From Trileptium ribeirensis (taxonomy: Eukaryota; Nematoda; Enoplea; Enoplida; Thoracostomopsidae): DNA of 64,000 nt. Below the pieces are notes generated by a model, which saw nothing but the letters and a program-made list of their open reading frames with translations, had not been told where the DNA came from and did not search any database. This document shows positions 35,801-50,800 of the stretch, in pieces (position 1 is the first letter of the stretch; every line of letters begins with the position of its first letter). The DNA lies in assembly GCA_030248225.1 (NCBI GenBank), contig JASANE010009957.1, forward strand, positions 24,891 through 88,890, read 5' to 3'. The translations under genes and the position numbers were made by a program.

Positions 35801-38800
35801 AACATGCATCAACCGTATTGTAGTAAAGGCAGGCGATTGCGGACATAGTGAAAGTGTTTAGTCCACGCTTCATGCAAGCATGTGTAGTTACAAGCACATT
35901 CAGTTTGACGCAATTTACGCAAGCTGTATATTAGAAGGCATTTTTGCTCTGGGGGTCCAAAAACCAACATATTGATCGATAAATAAAAACTATTTGCTTA
36001 CTTAGTATCTTCAAAGTTCCAGGAAGGCAATAATGTCATCCCAATACATTAAGTTTAATGGAAAAGTTATTTTTAATACATTGTAAATCAACTGTAGCTT
36101 CATTTCTTCCTTTATCTGTTTTATTATATATATATAAGTTTCGAAGACCAAATTCCGGATCCGGTTTAAATGAACGGTTCCGGTTATTCCTTGATATATA
36201 TATATGTAATGATTTGTTAAATATGATGTACAGAGCGTATATACCATGCCTTTTCATAGGGGTTCAGCAAATTTAGGCTCAATGGAACCGATTAATAAAA
36301 TCAGTGCAATAATTTGGTTACGTATTACGTGTAGTGCATCAAGAATGGTAATACAGGGTTTCGCCATGCTGAATACAAAGGTTTTGCTACCTAGAGACCA
36401 GCACGCATAATACCTTTTCAGTGGGTTTACGGTGAATGAAATCAAACACAGCCTGCTACAGGTAATTACACAACCTGATAACTTATAAATGAAACTATGC
36501 TCTCTCCGTTTTACCGTCGCATGTGAGATACTTGTTATACTACATATCGTTTTCTAGATTTTTGCATTTGTTGGGACAGCGATCGAATGGTGTTTCGGAC
36601 GGTGAGGTACAAGCAGCGCTCAGTGAAATATCAACTCAGTCAAGAGCAGCCATTATTAACGGCCTTTTAGCAAAGGTTCATAGTATGACGTTTATGAATT
36701 GAAGAGTTAAAAGATAGTCATCATCCACCAGGGGTGGGTGTTAACAACATTTTCGTTCGGTGTCGTTGAGATATTGTATGTTTTCGCAACGACTTATAAT
36801 GCTGTCAGAAAATCCCTTAAAGCAATATTGTTGTCATTCATTGCATTATGAAACATGGGTTATTTTAACACTTTTTTACATTAACATGGTTTTATTAATT
36901 ATGTGCCTGCAAGTGGCCGAGTGGTTAGAACGCCTGCTTCATAATCGTGAAGTCAGGAGTTCGAATCCAGTGGTCGCGCTAATCTCCTTGGGCAAGAGAC
37001 TCAGCCACAATTGCTTCGCAGTACCTATGCGTTAAACAGGTACTAGACTTTGGTCTAGGCGGATAAGATGATGGGTGGTGTAAAGGGCAATCATCGTGGC
37101 CAGCCTACACACAATGCTTCGGCATAATAACCCGGATTGTCACATAGTGCCAACTGCATGTTTATCCGACTTTTTATGCGCCTGCAAGTTATCGGCTTTA
37201 TGTTTTAACGCAGACTGTGGACAAACTGTCCTATATCTGCTGATTATTCTACGCAGTGGGTAGCTATTTTTTCCTCCGGGTGCCCTAGTCCGCCATCTAT
37301 TTTACTTTAGCGTCCCTTCAGTTCAGCCACCAGGTACGTTTCTGAACGTTTGAAAATTAACCATATTCTCTGTTTGGAGGCTAAGACATGTGAATTTTTC
37401 TTGTGGACATAAAGTTGCTGCTATCAACGCCTGTGTAACCGATATTATTATTTACTGTCAACTAGTTGACCGTATTTAAAGTGTTTTCTCATTTCTCTGG
37501 TCCTCCTTGTTGATCTAAAGCGTTCCCCGCAATTCGTTGCGTGGGAGAATTGCATTCTTCGGTCGAATTGGGGGCATTAGTTCATTGGTTCCCCAGGTGC
37601 TTTCGAGTCAGTTTGTAAAACCCATTATATATAGATTTATTCGTTATGCTTTAGCTTAATTTCGCTCCTACTGGTTTTACAGGGTTTGCAGAACTACTTT
37701 GCTGTGGACTTAACCAGTATGTTCTGAAGCATATACTTTCAAGGACCGTTTATCCGCTTTCAGTCTGTAGTTTACCGCACTATTTTGTTGTGGACGTAGC
37801 CAATGCATTTTGAACCATTTCGGCAGTCGGTTGGAGTCACTTCAAATAGAGTTTTGAGAGGCAATATACGTTACCTTGTCCGTGTTAATTATAACTGATT
37901 CCCAAATAAAATGATTTAAAAATTATTACATGACTACTAGTATCGTGTTTTCGGTTTCTCAAAGTTCCAATTCTCGATTTATTTTGGCTATATCGAATTA
38001 GCAGACGGTTTAACATCAGTACCAGCTAAAGATCAGAAAAATATCTTTGCGTGATTGTAGAGTAACTGGAGTACGAAAGTATATACAACAGAAAATCATG
38101 GGATTTTATCAGAAATTAAGATAATAGTAAAATTTGCCATAACATGAGGCAAATTCTAACTTGTCTTACTTGGTACGTGTATAGGGCATCGCATTCATTA
38201 GACACAATTTTCATGTCACTTTCATACTATATAATATATACTATCGTATCTTGTGGTTATTAAATTTCGAATGTAACCTTCTTTTTGGTGACTACAGGGC
38301 GAAATAAACATGTGCCAGAAATGAGACCTTTTGCTATAACGTATCACAGGTCTTTAATTTTTTCTGGAAATTTGAACGGGTTTCAATGAGAATGCACAGT
38401 TTAGGATATCACTGGGTACACACAAAGTGAAGTGTTGGTGGCAGCAAAGCTTCGCTTCTGCAATAAAGTATACACTAGACTTCCGGACACGTAGTAACTA
38501 TCGCCGTAAAACTAACTGGATGCTGCAACTCCGGAGCTTACACTTAAAACTCCCATATGATGCGGTTCCCTCATATTCAAATGTGAGGCACATGGGGGTG
38601 GGAAGAATTCAGCTTACCTCATAAACTGGTGAATTAAAAATCGCGGAAATACTATAAGTTTATCGCTGTTAATATTCATATAATAACAATATATTTGTAC
38701 TATATATCGTAAACTTAATGACATACTGCAATTTCACGTTTTTTAAGCTCAGTAAGCTTTGACTTATAGCGTTATCGCTAGTACGGGTACGAAACGACGT

Positions 38801-41800
38801 TCCACGATAGAGCTGCACCAAGGTGACGAATAATACCACGTCACTGTAGTCGGTTTTGGGCTGTAGCAAAGGTTCTTATATTGAAAACTCGGCTATGTGA
38901 GAAACTAGTTTTTGTTTATTTTTTGCCCTACAGAAAGATATTTGGTGGCTGAGCTGGGACAAAGCCAAAACCCACAGGAAACCAAAATGTCTATTAGCCC
39001 CTCACTGTGTAAGCCAATGACACAACGCAGCTACTTGAGTTCTCGCTTTGTCAGCTGATGGTGTGGACTCGGTTTCTGGATCGCCAGGGGCACACGGACA
39101 TGCCAACTTCGAGGGCATACAGATGTGAAATATGAAAACAATGGGGAGCTACATGTTTCGCAGTGTGGAGGAAAATTTTATGAAAGCTGTATAGCAGACC
39201 GGGCTTGTGCTATCATAACTTTATTGATAAACATAAGTTTTATTACATTTTAATCTTAATGATAGACAGCTAAATAAACAAATTATTGTGCTGCATTACT
39301 GTGGATATAATTTTTTAGAAAGAAGCGGGACAAAGCAAAATACCTGGGATACGTCGACCCGGATTGGAGCTACTTCAGCTGAGGGCCGTGAGGGTAGCTT
39401 GAAAGAAGAGTGCCCTCCAGTAGCGCGAATCCAAACCTGCTTTGTTGCTGCTGATAATTCACTGATAAATATATTATATTTTAGCGTTCATTGCATTTTG
39501 TGACTAGGGTATGTTGGGGATAGCGGGATTTGTATGAAATATGTTTCCATTAATATCAATAAAACTTGTTTGACGGCTGTTTCCTATTCTGAAACCATTA
39601 AAATATCTTTGATTCTCGCAATTCATGTCAGCTGAGCCGTTCAGGTTATACCTCAGCCGCTGGCAACAGAAATATTATGCCGGCTTTCTATAGTTGGGGA
39701 TTTGAATTTTTACAAAAATTGTGAATATACGTTAATCAGGAATTTTTTCCAATCAAGATTACTACGAATTTCTCTTGTTGATAACTTTAGGGAAAAGTTG
39801 ATTTGTTCAAGAGTGGAACGACGCTACGGTACAAGCTTCGCGATACTGCTGCTGACAGGTTTGACAACTTTATTATTTTTACTTGCAACAAAACGTAATG
39901 TGCTCTGTAATGCGGTGTAAAGTTTTATAATGCCCACCATATGGAAGATTTGTTCTTGTGCGGTCACGACAATATCACGGTGCACGATAGTCGGAAGCAT
40001 ATACTATGCGGCACAAATAATGGTCTGAGGGCCACCACGTACAATACGTTATGTTGTCTTCGACAACCTATATTTCAATAGTTCTTTAAAAAGGCGTGAA
40101 AATAATCAAGTGAAATTTGGAATTATTTGAGGTAATTGATAGTATCCTGTAATTCAAACCGTTTAAAGCCTTGCATCGGAAGTGCATGGACAAAACATGT
40201 ACCGTGTAGACTCCTTACAACGAGAAAACAACAGAGTGTATTCCCAAAGTACTGTCAACACCGCTTGGTAGCATTTCACGATGTCCATAGTTACTGTACC
40301 ATACAGAATTGGTCATGGTGCCCTGAACATCTTTGCTTAGAATATAGTGCTGGTGTGATGTACACTATCGTGGACGGTGTTACGTAGGTTGTATGCGAAC
40401 AAAACTTCCACATGGTGTGCAGTTTATAATGTAAACACCGCATAAGTATATTATGTACATTTATGTTCATAGCTATTTAGTCATACTAGTTTTGAATGCC
40501 AACTAAACCTTAATTTTCGCAACTTGTTCATTTATCCTGTCCTCTCCAAGTTATAGTACAGTCTAATAATTGTAATTTAATATTCTAGAATTTGAAATTT
40601 GTGTATGTTTGTGTTTTGTAATTCTTGTTATTTTATGCTTATTTACAATGATACAGTTGCTAAGATACATGGCAATATTTATATTTTTGTTTCTGTCGGT
40701 TAAGCTCTAATATAGGTTTGCTTTATTTGCTATTATACGGGCAATGTACACGCGTATTTCGCTACGCATAAATGAAGAAGTACAGTCTCGGTCAGAAATA
40801 AATGCAAAATAATCGATTTATTTCGTTTAAACGAAATTTCGATCGTTTTGGATTGCACATATTTTTGGTTGCGACTGTAAAGATTAAAACAGAATTTCTG
40901 GAAAAAACAATACTATGATTATATATTATTTACAATCGTCGAATTGTAACCAGCTCTAAAAACTACTATAAGGTAGAGTTTAAGTTGCTGTTAAATTATC
41001 GCAATGGAAGTTTTCTCAGTGGAGCAAGCGTGTTATTTACCAGCATCGTACAGTACTCGCAAGCACACTTCATCGGCGCGCAACCGATTGTCTCACTCTA
41101 CTTTTCCAGAGATTTTAAATTAGTTATAAATATATTATGGAACTGCTGTCTAGCGGGTCTCGAGTAACCGGCAATTTTTTTGTTTAAAGGAATATAAATA
41201 TAAATTTCATTATTTAACTTTCTTTATTATTGACACAAAAGCTCAAAATTTTAGATGCTATTTTTGGACTAAGTTTTTTGTCTCACGGATGTACTCCAAA
41301 AATATGAAGACCTAAACTTTTTTTTGGTCACAATATTTCAAATCTTGTTTTTTTTATTTTCTCAAAGATCAGAGTTGTGGTAAATATGCGCTTTAACGCT
41401 TTGTGACTGAAAAATTATATTTTTCTGTTTATATTATTGGAGAATAATGTGGAGTTTCGCGTCATCATACAACTACAGTTAAGGCGTGTTCACACGCTCA
41501 AACATTTTGCTCAAAATTCGATTGTGATTTGTAAAGCAAATTATGTTTCTAAATATAACTTTGAGCTCAAAAATTTTCAGGTAACGTATGTCGTCGATGA
41601 TTGGATAAAAGAATATTTTGAGAAGTGTTTGAATATTATTCCCATGTTCAGACTTGCCAAAAATGCAAAACAGATGCTTTCAAATTTTGAACAAAAGTGA
41701 GCGTTTGGACACGCTTTAACATTTATTTAATGTTGTGCATATAAAAGTGGTTAATCAGACAGTACTGGTAAATACACAAGGGTTACAGTAAAAGCAAAAG

Positions 41801-44800
41801 CATTTTCTTTATTGCCATGTCGTTGACTGTTATACGCTATCAATTGTGTTATCAATTTTAACAATAAATAAATTTATTTTTAGCAAAATGCATGGAGCAG
41901 ATCAAGAAGAACGAATCGTTTACAAGATGATTGAAGATTCCGGGTCAAAAGGTTGTTTCTTTGTTACGGCGCAGGATTTTTATTACCTGTTTTACATTCG
42001 ATAGGGGTGTAAAATTTCTTACAGTTTTCGGATTAGTTTAGTGATTATCACAATAATTTGTTGATTTGGATAGTTTGTTTATTAGGTTGATATTTTACAT
42101 GTTTACTACCGAAATGTGAAAACTAAAGCTTTCGCAACAGGAGTTGGCAGCAAAATTTGACCATGTTTGAATAGCAGACTTAAAAGCCTATGTAGGCCAC
42201 TATACTGAATTGTCTGAAATCAGTCTTTCTAATCGGATTTTAGGTCATAGTGAATTTTACGCTTTAAGACTGGATTATAACACGTTTATGTCCGTAAGCA
42301 ATAAACAAACAATTTGATGCACCAGGATATACTAAATGCATAAAAATTCTGAAGTTTAGTCCATCACATTGTGATAAGATTATATACAGTTTAATCGGAT
42401 TTTTATTCCTCTAAATTGGTTTTTAACTCCAACAAGGCAAGAACTCCAACAGTCATAAATGTAAAATACGATTTGTCTGTCATTTATCAGAATTTTTGTT
42501 TTGTAACATTGTTCATTATGGCACAGCGGAAGAAAGTGTGGAACACTATGGGTTCTGTGCTATCTAGGAATCTTCATTGTTGAATAATATAACTGTGAAT
42601 CGTGTTTTAATTGTACATTTTTCACCTCAATATATTTATAATAAATAGTTGAATACGGCATGACTCTGAATAAACACATGAACACTGATTTAAATGCATA
42701 ACAGTATATACAGTTTTGTCACTATCTTCGCATCAATGGATCAGCCAGTCGAGCAGAAACAAAATCTCTCGCAGCGAATTCATTTAAATACCCGATATAG
42801 GTACGATGGCATGATAATCCATATTGCGTTATGAATCCAGAATACCTTCTACAGCAAAGTTGCTGAATGTCGCCGTTTAGACACGTATTAACAAAACTAT
42901 TCTAGCCATTCCTCAAGTTTCCATTCATCTTTGGTACTTTGTTGGTTATGCTGATATTTCTTAATATTTGATTCACTATATTTTAGGTATTTGGGTTCGT
43001 GATATTCGTATAAAGTCAAACCTTCCCCAAGCGATGCTCAACAAAACACTTCGGTCGTTAGAAACCAAGAAACTGATCAAATCTGTTAAGCTTGTCGGGG
43101 TACGTAGCTTTTTTGCAGTAAATAGGTTGGTTTCTTCTATCATGATCATATGTCCTGTTTGCTAAATTTTTAAATATTATGAATTTTGTCAGCAATTATT
43201 ACTAGATATATAGATAATAATTATACTATGTGCATATTAATGATGTCCGCGGACCAGTCCGGGCCGAGTTTAAAATTCTTCGGTCCGGACCGACCGGTCC
43301 ATACCATAGAATTGTACTGATCACAGCTGAAAATTTGCATATATTTTTTCCAAAATTAAATTTGGAGTTCAGAGTTGCTGGGGTATTTCTTACCATGTGT
43401 TACGATAACATTTCGTTAAAGACGATGTAAGCCACAACAAATTTGGTAGACTATTGGAAAAATTTGTTTATTAGCTGAAAATAACGTTTTGACTGAGTCG
43501 ACCGAAAAATTTGCTCAGGTTGCATCATTGGTTCATATATAATAGTGTTGGACAATGGCCGGGTTTGAGTGAAAAGGTTGGCCGTCGGTGAACAACCAAC
43601 GGTCTTGTAACGGTTGGCTCTCGGCTAGCGGCGACCATGGCTCAACCGCGTCGCCACAGCTCAACGATTCTTTCATTACTGACATTATGAATATACGTAT
43701 ACTGCAGGCCGGGTATGGTGTGGTATCTCGTGGTACCTTACCAGCCCCGATTGGCGATTTGCATAATTTGACCTTGCAACTTGTATTGACTAAAAATCTG
43801 ATATGATGGTATGTGGCAGAAGAGAGTGAGTTTAGGAGAGCTGTGACGAAAATTGTTACCCTGGGAAACCCGTCCTGCCCGTCCCTACCAGTGAAAAGGC
43901 ACCTTGAGCTGTGTCTGTTCGCCGTGCAGCGAACAGCAAATTTCTTAAAATATGAAATTTATGAGTAGAAAATACAAATTATCAAATTCCCATGTCTTCA
44001 TTTTCACTAGGGAAAGCAAAAAGTTTTAGTAAACAAACTTACTTTTAAAGTGCCAATTCCGAATACTCGAAATTGACGGTCATTGCTGCTCCGATCCATA
44101 ACAAAGGAAAGGCTTCTTGCATATGTATGAGCGGGTCCGCCTTTTCTGGCACAGAACTTTTAGATCTTCCAATGAGACTGGTCCCGTACAAATCTGTTCC
44201 AATTCACGGACTTGTTAAGGAATAACTGAGTCTTGCCTCGAAATTTGGGTAGTTGGATGAATTGGAAATAGTTATTTTATTAGTTAATATTAGTCTATAT
44301 AAAATTATAATAAGGTTCTCCGGACTCTATGTTTCACTTGAACCCGGTGTGAACCCGCTGTGCCCACCTTGGGTACAGTAACCCATGTTAATTACACACG
44401 TCGTCTTTGCACGACATGTAACCCATTGTCGTGTTCCCCACATTGCACCGGATTCAATATAACTCCCTGGACGCTAGAATAGCTCAGCTGGGGCGCCTAA
44501 AATTTTCTATTTTCTTACAGTAAACCTGGATGGGCTCACCTGAGAACCCGGTTTCCCGTTCTTCGTCTAACCCCGATAGTATGGGATATAAAATGATCGG
44601 CTTGGGATGCCGAGCCCGAGGCCCGTGCGTCGATTAGCTCCCTGGATAAGGAATTAGGACCCCTTTCCCGTGTTCCACTCCCTTGTTTGTTTGTTTTTCT
44701 CTCTTGCGTGTCTTGGAAACAGGTACCATGTTTACCTGTACGGTAACACCCGCCCCATATATAAGGATGTGTATATAAGATGCGTAAATATATACTAAAG

Positions 44801-47800
44801 AGTATATTTATAATATATATCAAGGAATAACCGGAACCGAAATTTACGGCACCGGAACCAGCAACAGGAACCGGCCATTTAAACCGGATCCGGAACGGGC
44901 CTTGGCCTTTCAAAGTTGTATTTTGTAAAACAGATGAAGGAAAAATGAAGGTATAGTGGATATAAAATGCATTAAAAATAACTTTTACATTAAACTTAAT
45001 GTATTGCGATGGTATTGTTGCCTTTCTGATACTTTAAAGATACTGAGGAAGCTAAAACGTTTATCGATCAATATGTCGGTTTTTGGACACCCAGAGCAAA
45101 AAAACGCCTTCCACTATACACCATTGCGTATACTGCGTCAAATTGAATGTTCTTACAACGCCTGGAGCGTAGGATACACACTTTCGCTCTGTCTCCAGTC
45201 GCCTCCCTTTACTACACATACGTTTGTTACATGTTCTTCTGTAGGAAACTTGAAATTATTGGTTTATATGATTCTAAGAGAAAATACACAGAAGGTACTT
45301 TTCTGATCAGTTGTCAGTGACATGGGTTAGGCTAGCGTCGGACAAACAGTGTCCGTCAGTTAGATGATAATAATGATAACTTGCTAATCAGAATGCTATA
45401 AATGAGGCAAACTGTGATGTTGCTCGCACAGTTTCAATAAATACAGTTCATTGCCAAGAAAGCAGTTTCTGGCTGCGTTGCAGATAACGTTAGTTTACTT
45501 CAATTTAGGCGGATTTACCAAGTTTACAAGTTCACTGTTAATAATATAGTTACCAGTCGTAGTGGAACTACATTTTTGAGCGGAGCGACGGCATTAGTAA
45601 TATGAACTTACTTATTGTCTTGGGAATATATTATTACCTAGACAACAATGAGTAAATGAAAGAATAGTTTTATTCCGTTCGAACGAAAAGCAAGACAAAT
45701 GAAGTCACGTGGCTTATACAGCATGGTGATGAATGACAGTCGAAGCAAAATGTAAGAGTTGCTACTCGCCATACCTGAAAACCCCAGGGTATATGCCGTT
45801 AAAACGACTCTACGACCAATAATTAAGCTGTTATGAGCTTAATTAGGGTGTTAATTAGCTAATAGCTTAATTAATGATAAAATTGGCAAGTTGCCAAGCT
45901 TCAGGTGCACATCCTCACATGATAAGCTTTCAAACAAAAAAAGATTTTTTGAAATAGGTTCAGTGGATCTTGAGATCCATGAAAGACTAACGGATGAACG
46001 GACATCGACTTTTTTGCTCCCAGACAGAAAATAAAACCGCTTCGCTCGGCGACCTCGCTCCGCTCAATAATTGATATTAATAAAATAATATTAATAATTT
46101 TAATAAAATTACTGTCAATTAATATATCATTTGTCGAATAATTGGAAGGGTAGAGGTAAACAAAATGGAGGGTCTTATTAGGTTAGCATAAATGGGAGCA
46201 AAATATGGGACAAATCGTCGCTAAAATTGACGATTTTGATGACGTAAAATCGGGGCGAGGAACGGGATGGTAAAATTTGAGACCCATAGACGACGTTAGT
46301 AAAATTTAACCTAAAATGACCCCATCAACCATCCTATTTTGTAATAACCGACATCGAATCGCAAACTCTTGTTACGAAGAGCGGCTGAATTTTAATCGTT
46401 TTTTCGCTAATCGAAAATTTCCAAAATCAAATCCAACTGCCAGAAATTATACCTTGTGCCTAATTATAAAATTTGGTTCCCTAATGCCTAATCGTTTAAA
46501 TTTGGATTATTCAGTGTTCGCGAACAAATTTATTGTAAAAGTGACGTCACAAGGAAATGGATCCTACTGTTAACCTGTTGGTGTTCGCGAACAAAACCGG
46601 TTTAACTCAAAATCAAGCAAATTTCCGTCCTCAAAAATTTGGGCCATTTTACTTGAATTTTGGCGAACACAAAATGGCTAGTTTTCAATCGATAGCAGTG
46701 CGCTCGCCATGGGTTTTGCGCTGAATTTCAATTGACTAAGCTTTCCGTGACAATATTTATGCAAAATTACAAATTAGGATGGATGGCGGGGTCACTTTAA
46801 GTTTACTCGCGCATAATACCTAATAATAATAAATGTAGGAACATATTGAAATTCTTACTATCGTTTTAGATATGAAATTTATTAGGATTTACTCATTGTT
46901 GTCACAGACGCTTATACCCAAACGGGTTTCCACGTTGAAAATTTATCGATAGGAACCAGAATTATTTAAAGTAATCTTGCACAAAATTCCTTCCAGAAAT
47001 TTTATTAAGTGACACATGTGTATTTAGTCTGTCAAACGGAACTTCGCAGGTTGACAGAATGCATCAGCACGGTGACCCGAAAGTCGGTCGCCACCTCCTA
47101 AAATTCCAATCGTTTATAACTCAAAATTACTTCCATGAATTTTGATGATTTTTGTTTTTGCAGGTAGAGTTCCTTTAGATCTTTCGTTTGAGCATTCAAG
47201 CGCGGCAAATTTGAGCTCATGTTTTTACAAATTTACACAAGTATACAGATTCGACTATATTCGTGAGCAGATTTCTCCGAGTTATGCTTTAGTTTCTTCT
47301 CTTTATCGCCTGTGTTTGCTATCAGTTAGAAAGTTATCAATGCAACACGGCAGTATCGGAGTCGCTATGCTTCGATACGCCGACACTGCAATTACAGAAT
47401 CAAATTTGCCATAAATTCTATGAAAAACAGGAAAATTTTACGCACAAATTTTGGCAGCATCGAGGCCTGTCGGGCTTTGACCCAACATGCAGGTTTTGAT
47501 CAGGTTTGTTGAAACGGTACTCAGAAATTGAAAATATAGTCCTAATCCAGCCTCTGGGCAAAATTTCAGTGAGAAAGGTAGCACAGTTTGAGAAAACCAA
47601 ATTGCTAGGTTTGCCCCACCGTTTTATGGGTTGGGCTATGAAGCCAGTTATAAAGCTGATGAACCGGCTATGTAGGTAGCGAATGTAAATCACCAGTTAG
47701 AGACTGTAGCGATATCAAAACCCGGCAAACCTAGCTGTGCAGACCTGTATTGCTTTCCGAATTAACGGAAAGCTTTAAAGCTATAGAATCCCGTTGGGCT

Positions 47801-50800
47801 CGTGAACTTTGGGGACAGCCCCAGAGTGGGTCATTGCTTCGGTAGTGGCCTATTCGCGAGCATAAGCGCCATTCTCCTCCAATTTCGATAGAGGATTAGC
47901 AAACTATAATAATCAGTTTAAAAATACACAGAGTATAGAACTGGGCCATATTTTAATGGCCTGTATAAAGCGATTCCGCACTGGGCCGCCAACATTAGAA
48001 ATTCAAAAATTGTATATATACTACACTCTTGAACCTAGGGATTGACATAGTTGTCAGGTTAGCAAATTCCTGTAGGTTTAGCGATTCAAATCATTAGGAA
48101 GTCATAATACGTTACAACTGGAACATTAAATTGAGCCTTGGTCGAAATGGCAGAGCAATACCTATAAGAATGTTTTCCCTTACGCCTTTCCACCGAGTAC
48201 GTATTTTTTGATTGAATTTGGTCATTATCTTCGAGTAATCGATACTTTTGGCAGGTGAAAAACTTTTCTATATCCTATTTTTGAATTTAAACCTGGTTAA
48301 CTTAATATTTAATATATTATAATCGAGTTTGTAAGTCAATTTCTAAGTCAGATTACCAGATTGTACACTAGTAACGACTCCACCAAATGGTACTTTCTGT
48401 ATATATTTGTTTTGTACGACTGGGTCACTGATCTTTTTAACATGCGACGTTGTTGTCGAACCATTAGAAACGAAGCCCTAGCACATAGGTTAGGATCCGT
48501 AAAGGTCTGCGGACATCACATCATTTTCCGTCTCAAAATACACCTTTCTTCTAGACCTGTCTCATATACAGCAGGAAATTAATACCATATTAAGCCATTG
48601 TCGAACTAGGTATATGAAGTAGGACTTTTATTTTATTATTTTAACATTATAAGGCTTCAAAATTTAAGATATTCAATTTTCATGATTTCCCATTCATCGG
48701 GCTCGACCATTCTAAAAATTACCTAAATTAAAGCAAAATTTTGCGATAATAATATATATTAAGTTCCCCACGTTTGAGAAGGTAGCCACTGTATATAAAA
48801 CTGGCGACACAATTTCTTAGGATAATAAGGATTTCTATGGAATCTTAGGAGGTACGAAATCGGTCTCGATCCATTCTTACCGGGACCAACGAGCCGAATT
48901 AGCGTGTTCGCACTGTTCGCTCTTTTTGGTTCGCATTGGCTTGTGAGTGTAAATCGCAAAACGGCTAAACGTAAGAGAACGACGTCACCATTGAGCTGAG
49001 ATTGAGATTTGGCATATCTATTGTGGGCTCTCCAAATTGGGGTGGGGCCCTGCATTTTCAGGTACCCCCTGGCATCTCATAATATTATTATTTACATATT
49101 TTTGTGTAGCAACTTTACTATTACATTTAGCCGATGTTGAGCAGGTATAATGTTACATGGCGAATCCTTCATATTCATACCGAAATTTTTAATCGGGACG
49201 TCGGACCCATTTCGTTGTTCCTGTGTTCCCTCCGAGTCGGTAACAGCATCCTTGTTGCCTGTTTATTTTGAGCGAATTTTGTCGTATTGCTACGCTTTGC
49301 CAGCCAAACTATGCATTCTAAGTCCCGTTGAACTGGCCATTGGTTAACGCAGAGCTGAGTCAAATAAAATACACCGTGAATTTGCCGATCAAAACTTCTC
49401 TGCATATGGATTTACGTATAATAAACATGGCCCTGTGAGTAGCCAATCCTGACTCGAGAGTGAACGTGGGTTCTTTGTTAAATTGATCAGCATAAAAAAT
49501 TTACTTTGGAGCAAGATGGATCGGAAAACCCATTGCAGCTATTTAAGATTTAGGCTTTTGAAATGGATTATTAAGATAGAAGTTTGCAATAATTACGAGT
49601 TACTGAGTACGTGTTTCCATGTCATTCGAATGTGCCATACTATCCATTGATTTACTGAGTCCTTCCGCACTATTCTGTTGAACTATTGATTGTTCTATGA
49701 TATTATTTGATTGTTGTATATTCTTGATATGTATAAAATTGTACATTGTATACTTCGTCATCATATGTAACCCCTAGTAGAGTAGGGTAAGCAGTCGAAT
49801 CGCACCCCGACTGTGTGTCTCTTTTCTTTTGCTACCGTGAGCGTACCTGAACCCTGAACCTAGTACATTGTTTACCGTGTTGTCACTTCTGTTTGTTAAT
49901 CATTACGTACTGGCTGTCTTCAGTTTATCTGAACCGGCAGATTGGCATTATTGAGCGATCAGTTTGCTTCTGGCGACCTGTTAGCCGAATCGTTAGCATA
50001 CGTGTCCATTTTTCTCAATTTTCTTTTTTGTAATGTAAGCATAGCCGTCGCTGGAGTGTTCGCAAAAGCTATACGTAGTCGTTGATCATCTAGCTTACAA
50101 CTGTGCGCGTTCGATTAGGAAGTGTATGAACCCCTGGTTTGAGTTAATCTAATTACTTGCGTGAACCATATTGTTTAAACCGTGTCTATTATTGAGATAC
50201 ACTAATGTCGTTGAACGTATTGTGTTAACCTATAGCATAATGTGTAACCAATTTGCACATTAATAAATGATTATTGAAAAATCCATTGTGCCCTGCGTTG
50301 ATGAAATATGTAGTGATATGTGCCAAAAGAGTTCGAAATCGTCGCCCCAGCCGAAGACCTGGCTTCAGGCTTGAGGTCTGAAAGGTTGCAAGTCTTAGCA
50401 TGGTTCGCCGACAATTTAGTGTGTACGACTGGATAGTGTAATTAGAGTGCGAGAGGTCCAAAAGTTCAACGTCAGCAAAGATTCGTCGACTACCTGCCTG
50501 ACTTCATAGCGGCAACCATCCGACGTTGAATGTATAGGGTTTGTCGGTGTGTGTGGCAATAAATTCAATTGATCAATATTGTGCTTGGTCAACCCCAACG
50601 ATGCACTCAATTTAAACTTACAGCTGTGACTAGGATAGGGAATAGCGGTGTGTTCTCCTTCATCTGTGAGAATGCGACGGATCCAACCTCCCTGGAGACC
50701 TTAAAGGCAGTGCCACGTAGGCGACGTGTCCCAGCCACTCAGTGGGATCCGAGCACGTCCCGTAAAGCCAAGCGCACCTGCGCTTTCTAAGCTCCTTAGA

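Noticed and set aside
36905..36985. Functional tRNA gene
   Set aside because: The A and B boxes are good, but the acceptor and T arms do not pair cleanly and the segment is the head of a longer unit flanked by a target duplication, so it is a SINE.
37950..38030. POLR3F exon 3 candidate containing a WLYRI-like reading
   Set aside because: No acceptor in the right phase; superseded by 39791-39858.
38932..39000. Alternative POLR3F exon 3 after a fine acceptor (TTTGCCCTACAG)
   Set aside because: The product does not resemble the family and the donor phase does not fit exon 4; 39791-39858 fits on both counts.
44536..44913. 125-codon minus-strand gene
   Set aside because: It spans the boundary of two dispersed repeats inside a POLR3F intron and has no domain.
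47650..47690. Hammerhead ribozyme core (CTGATGA)
   Set aside because: No GAAA box or stems around it; the other CTGATGA occurrences in the window fail likewise, including near the Penelope element.
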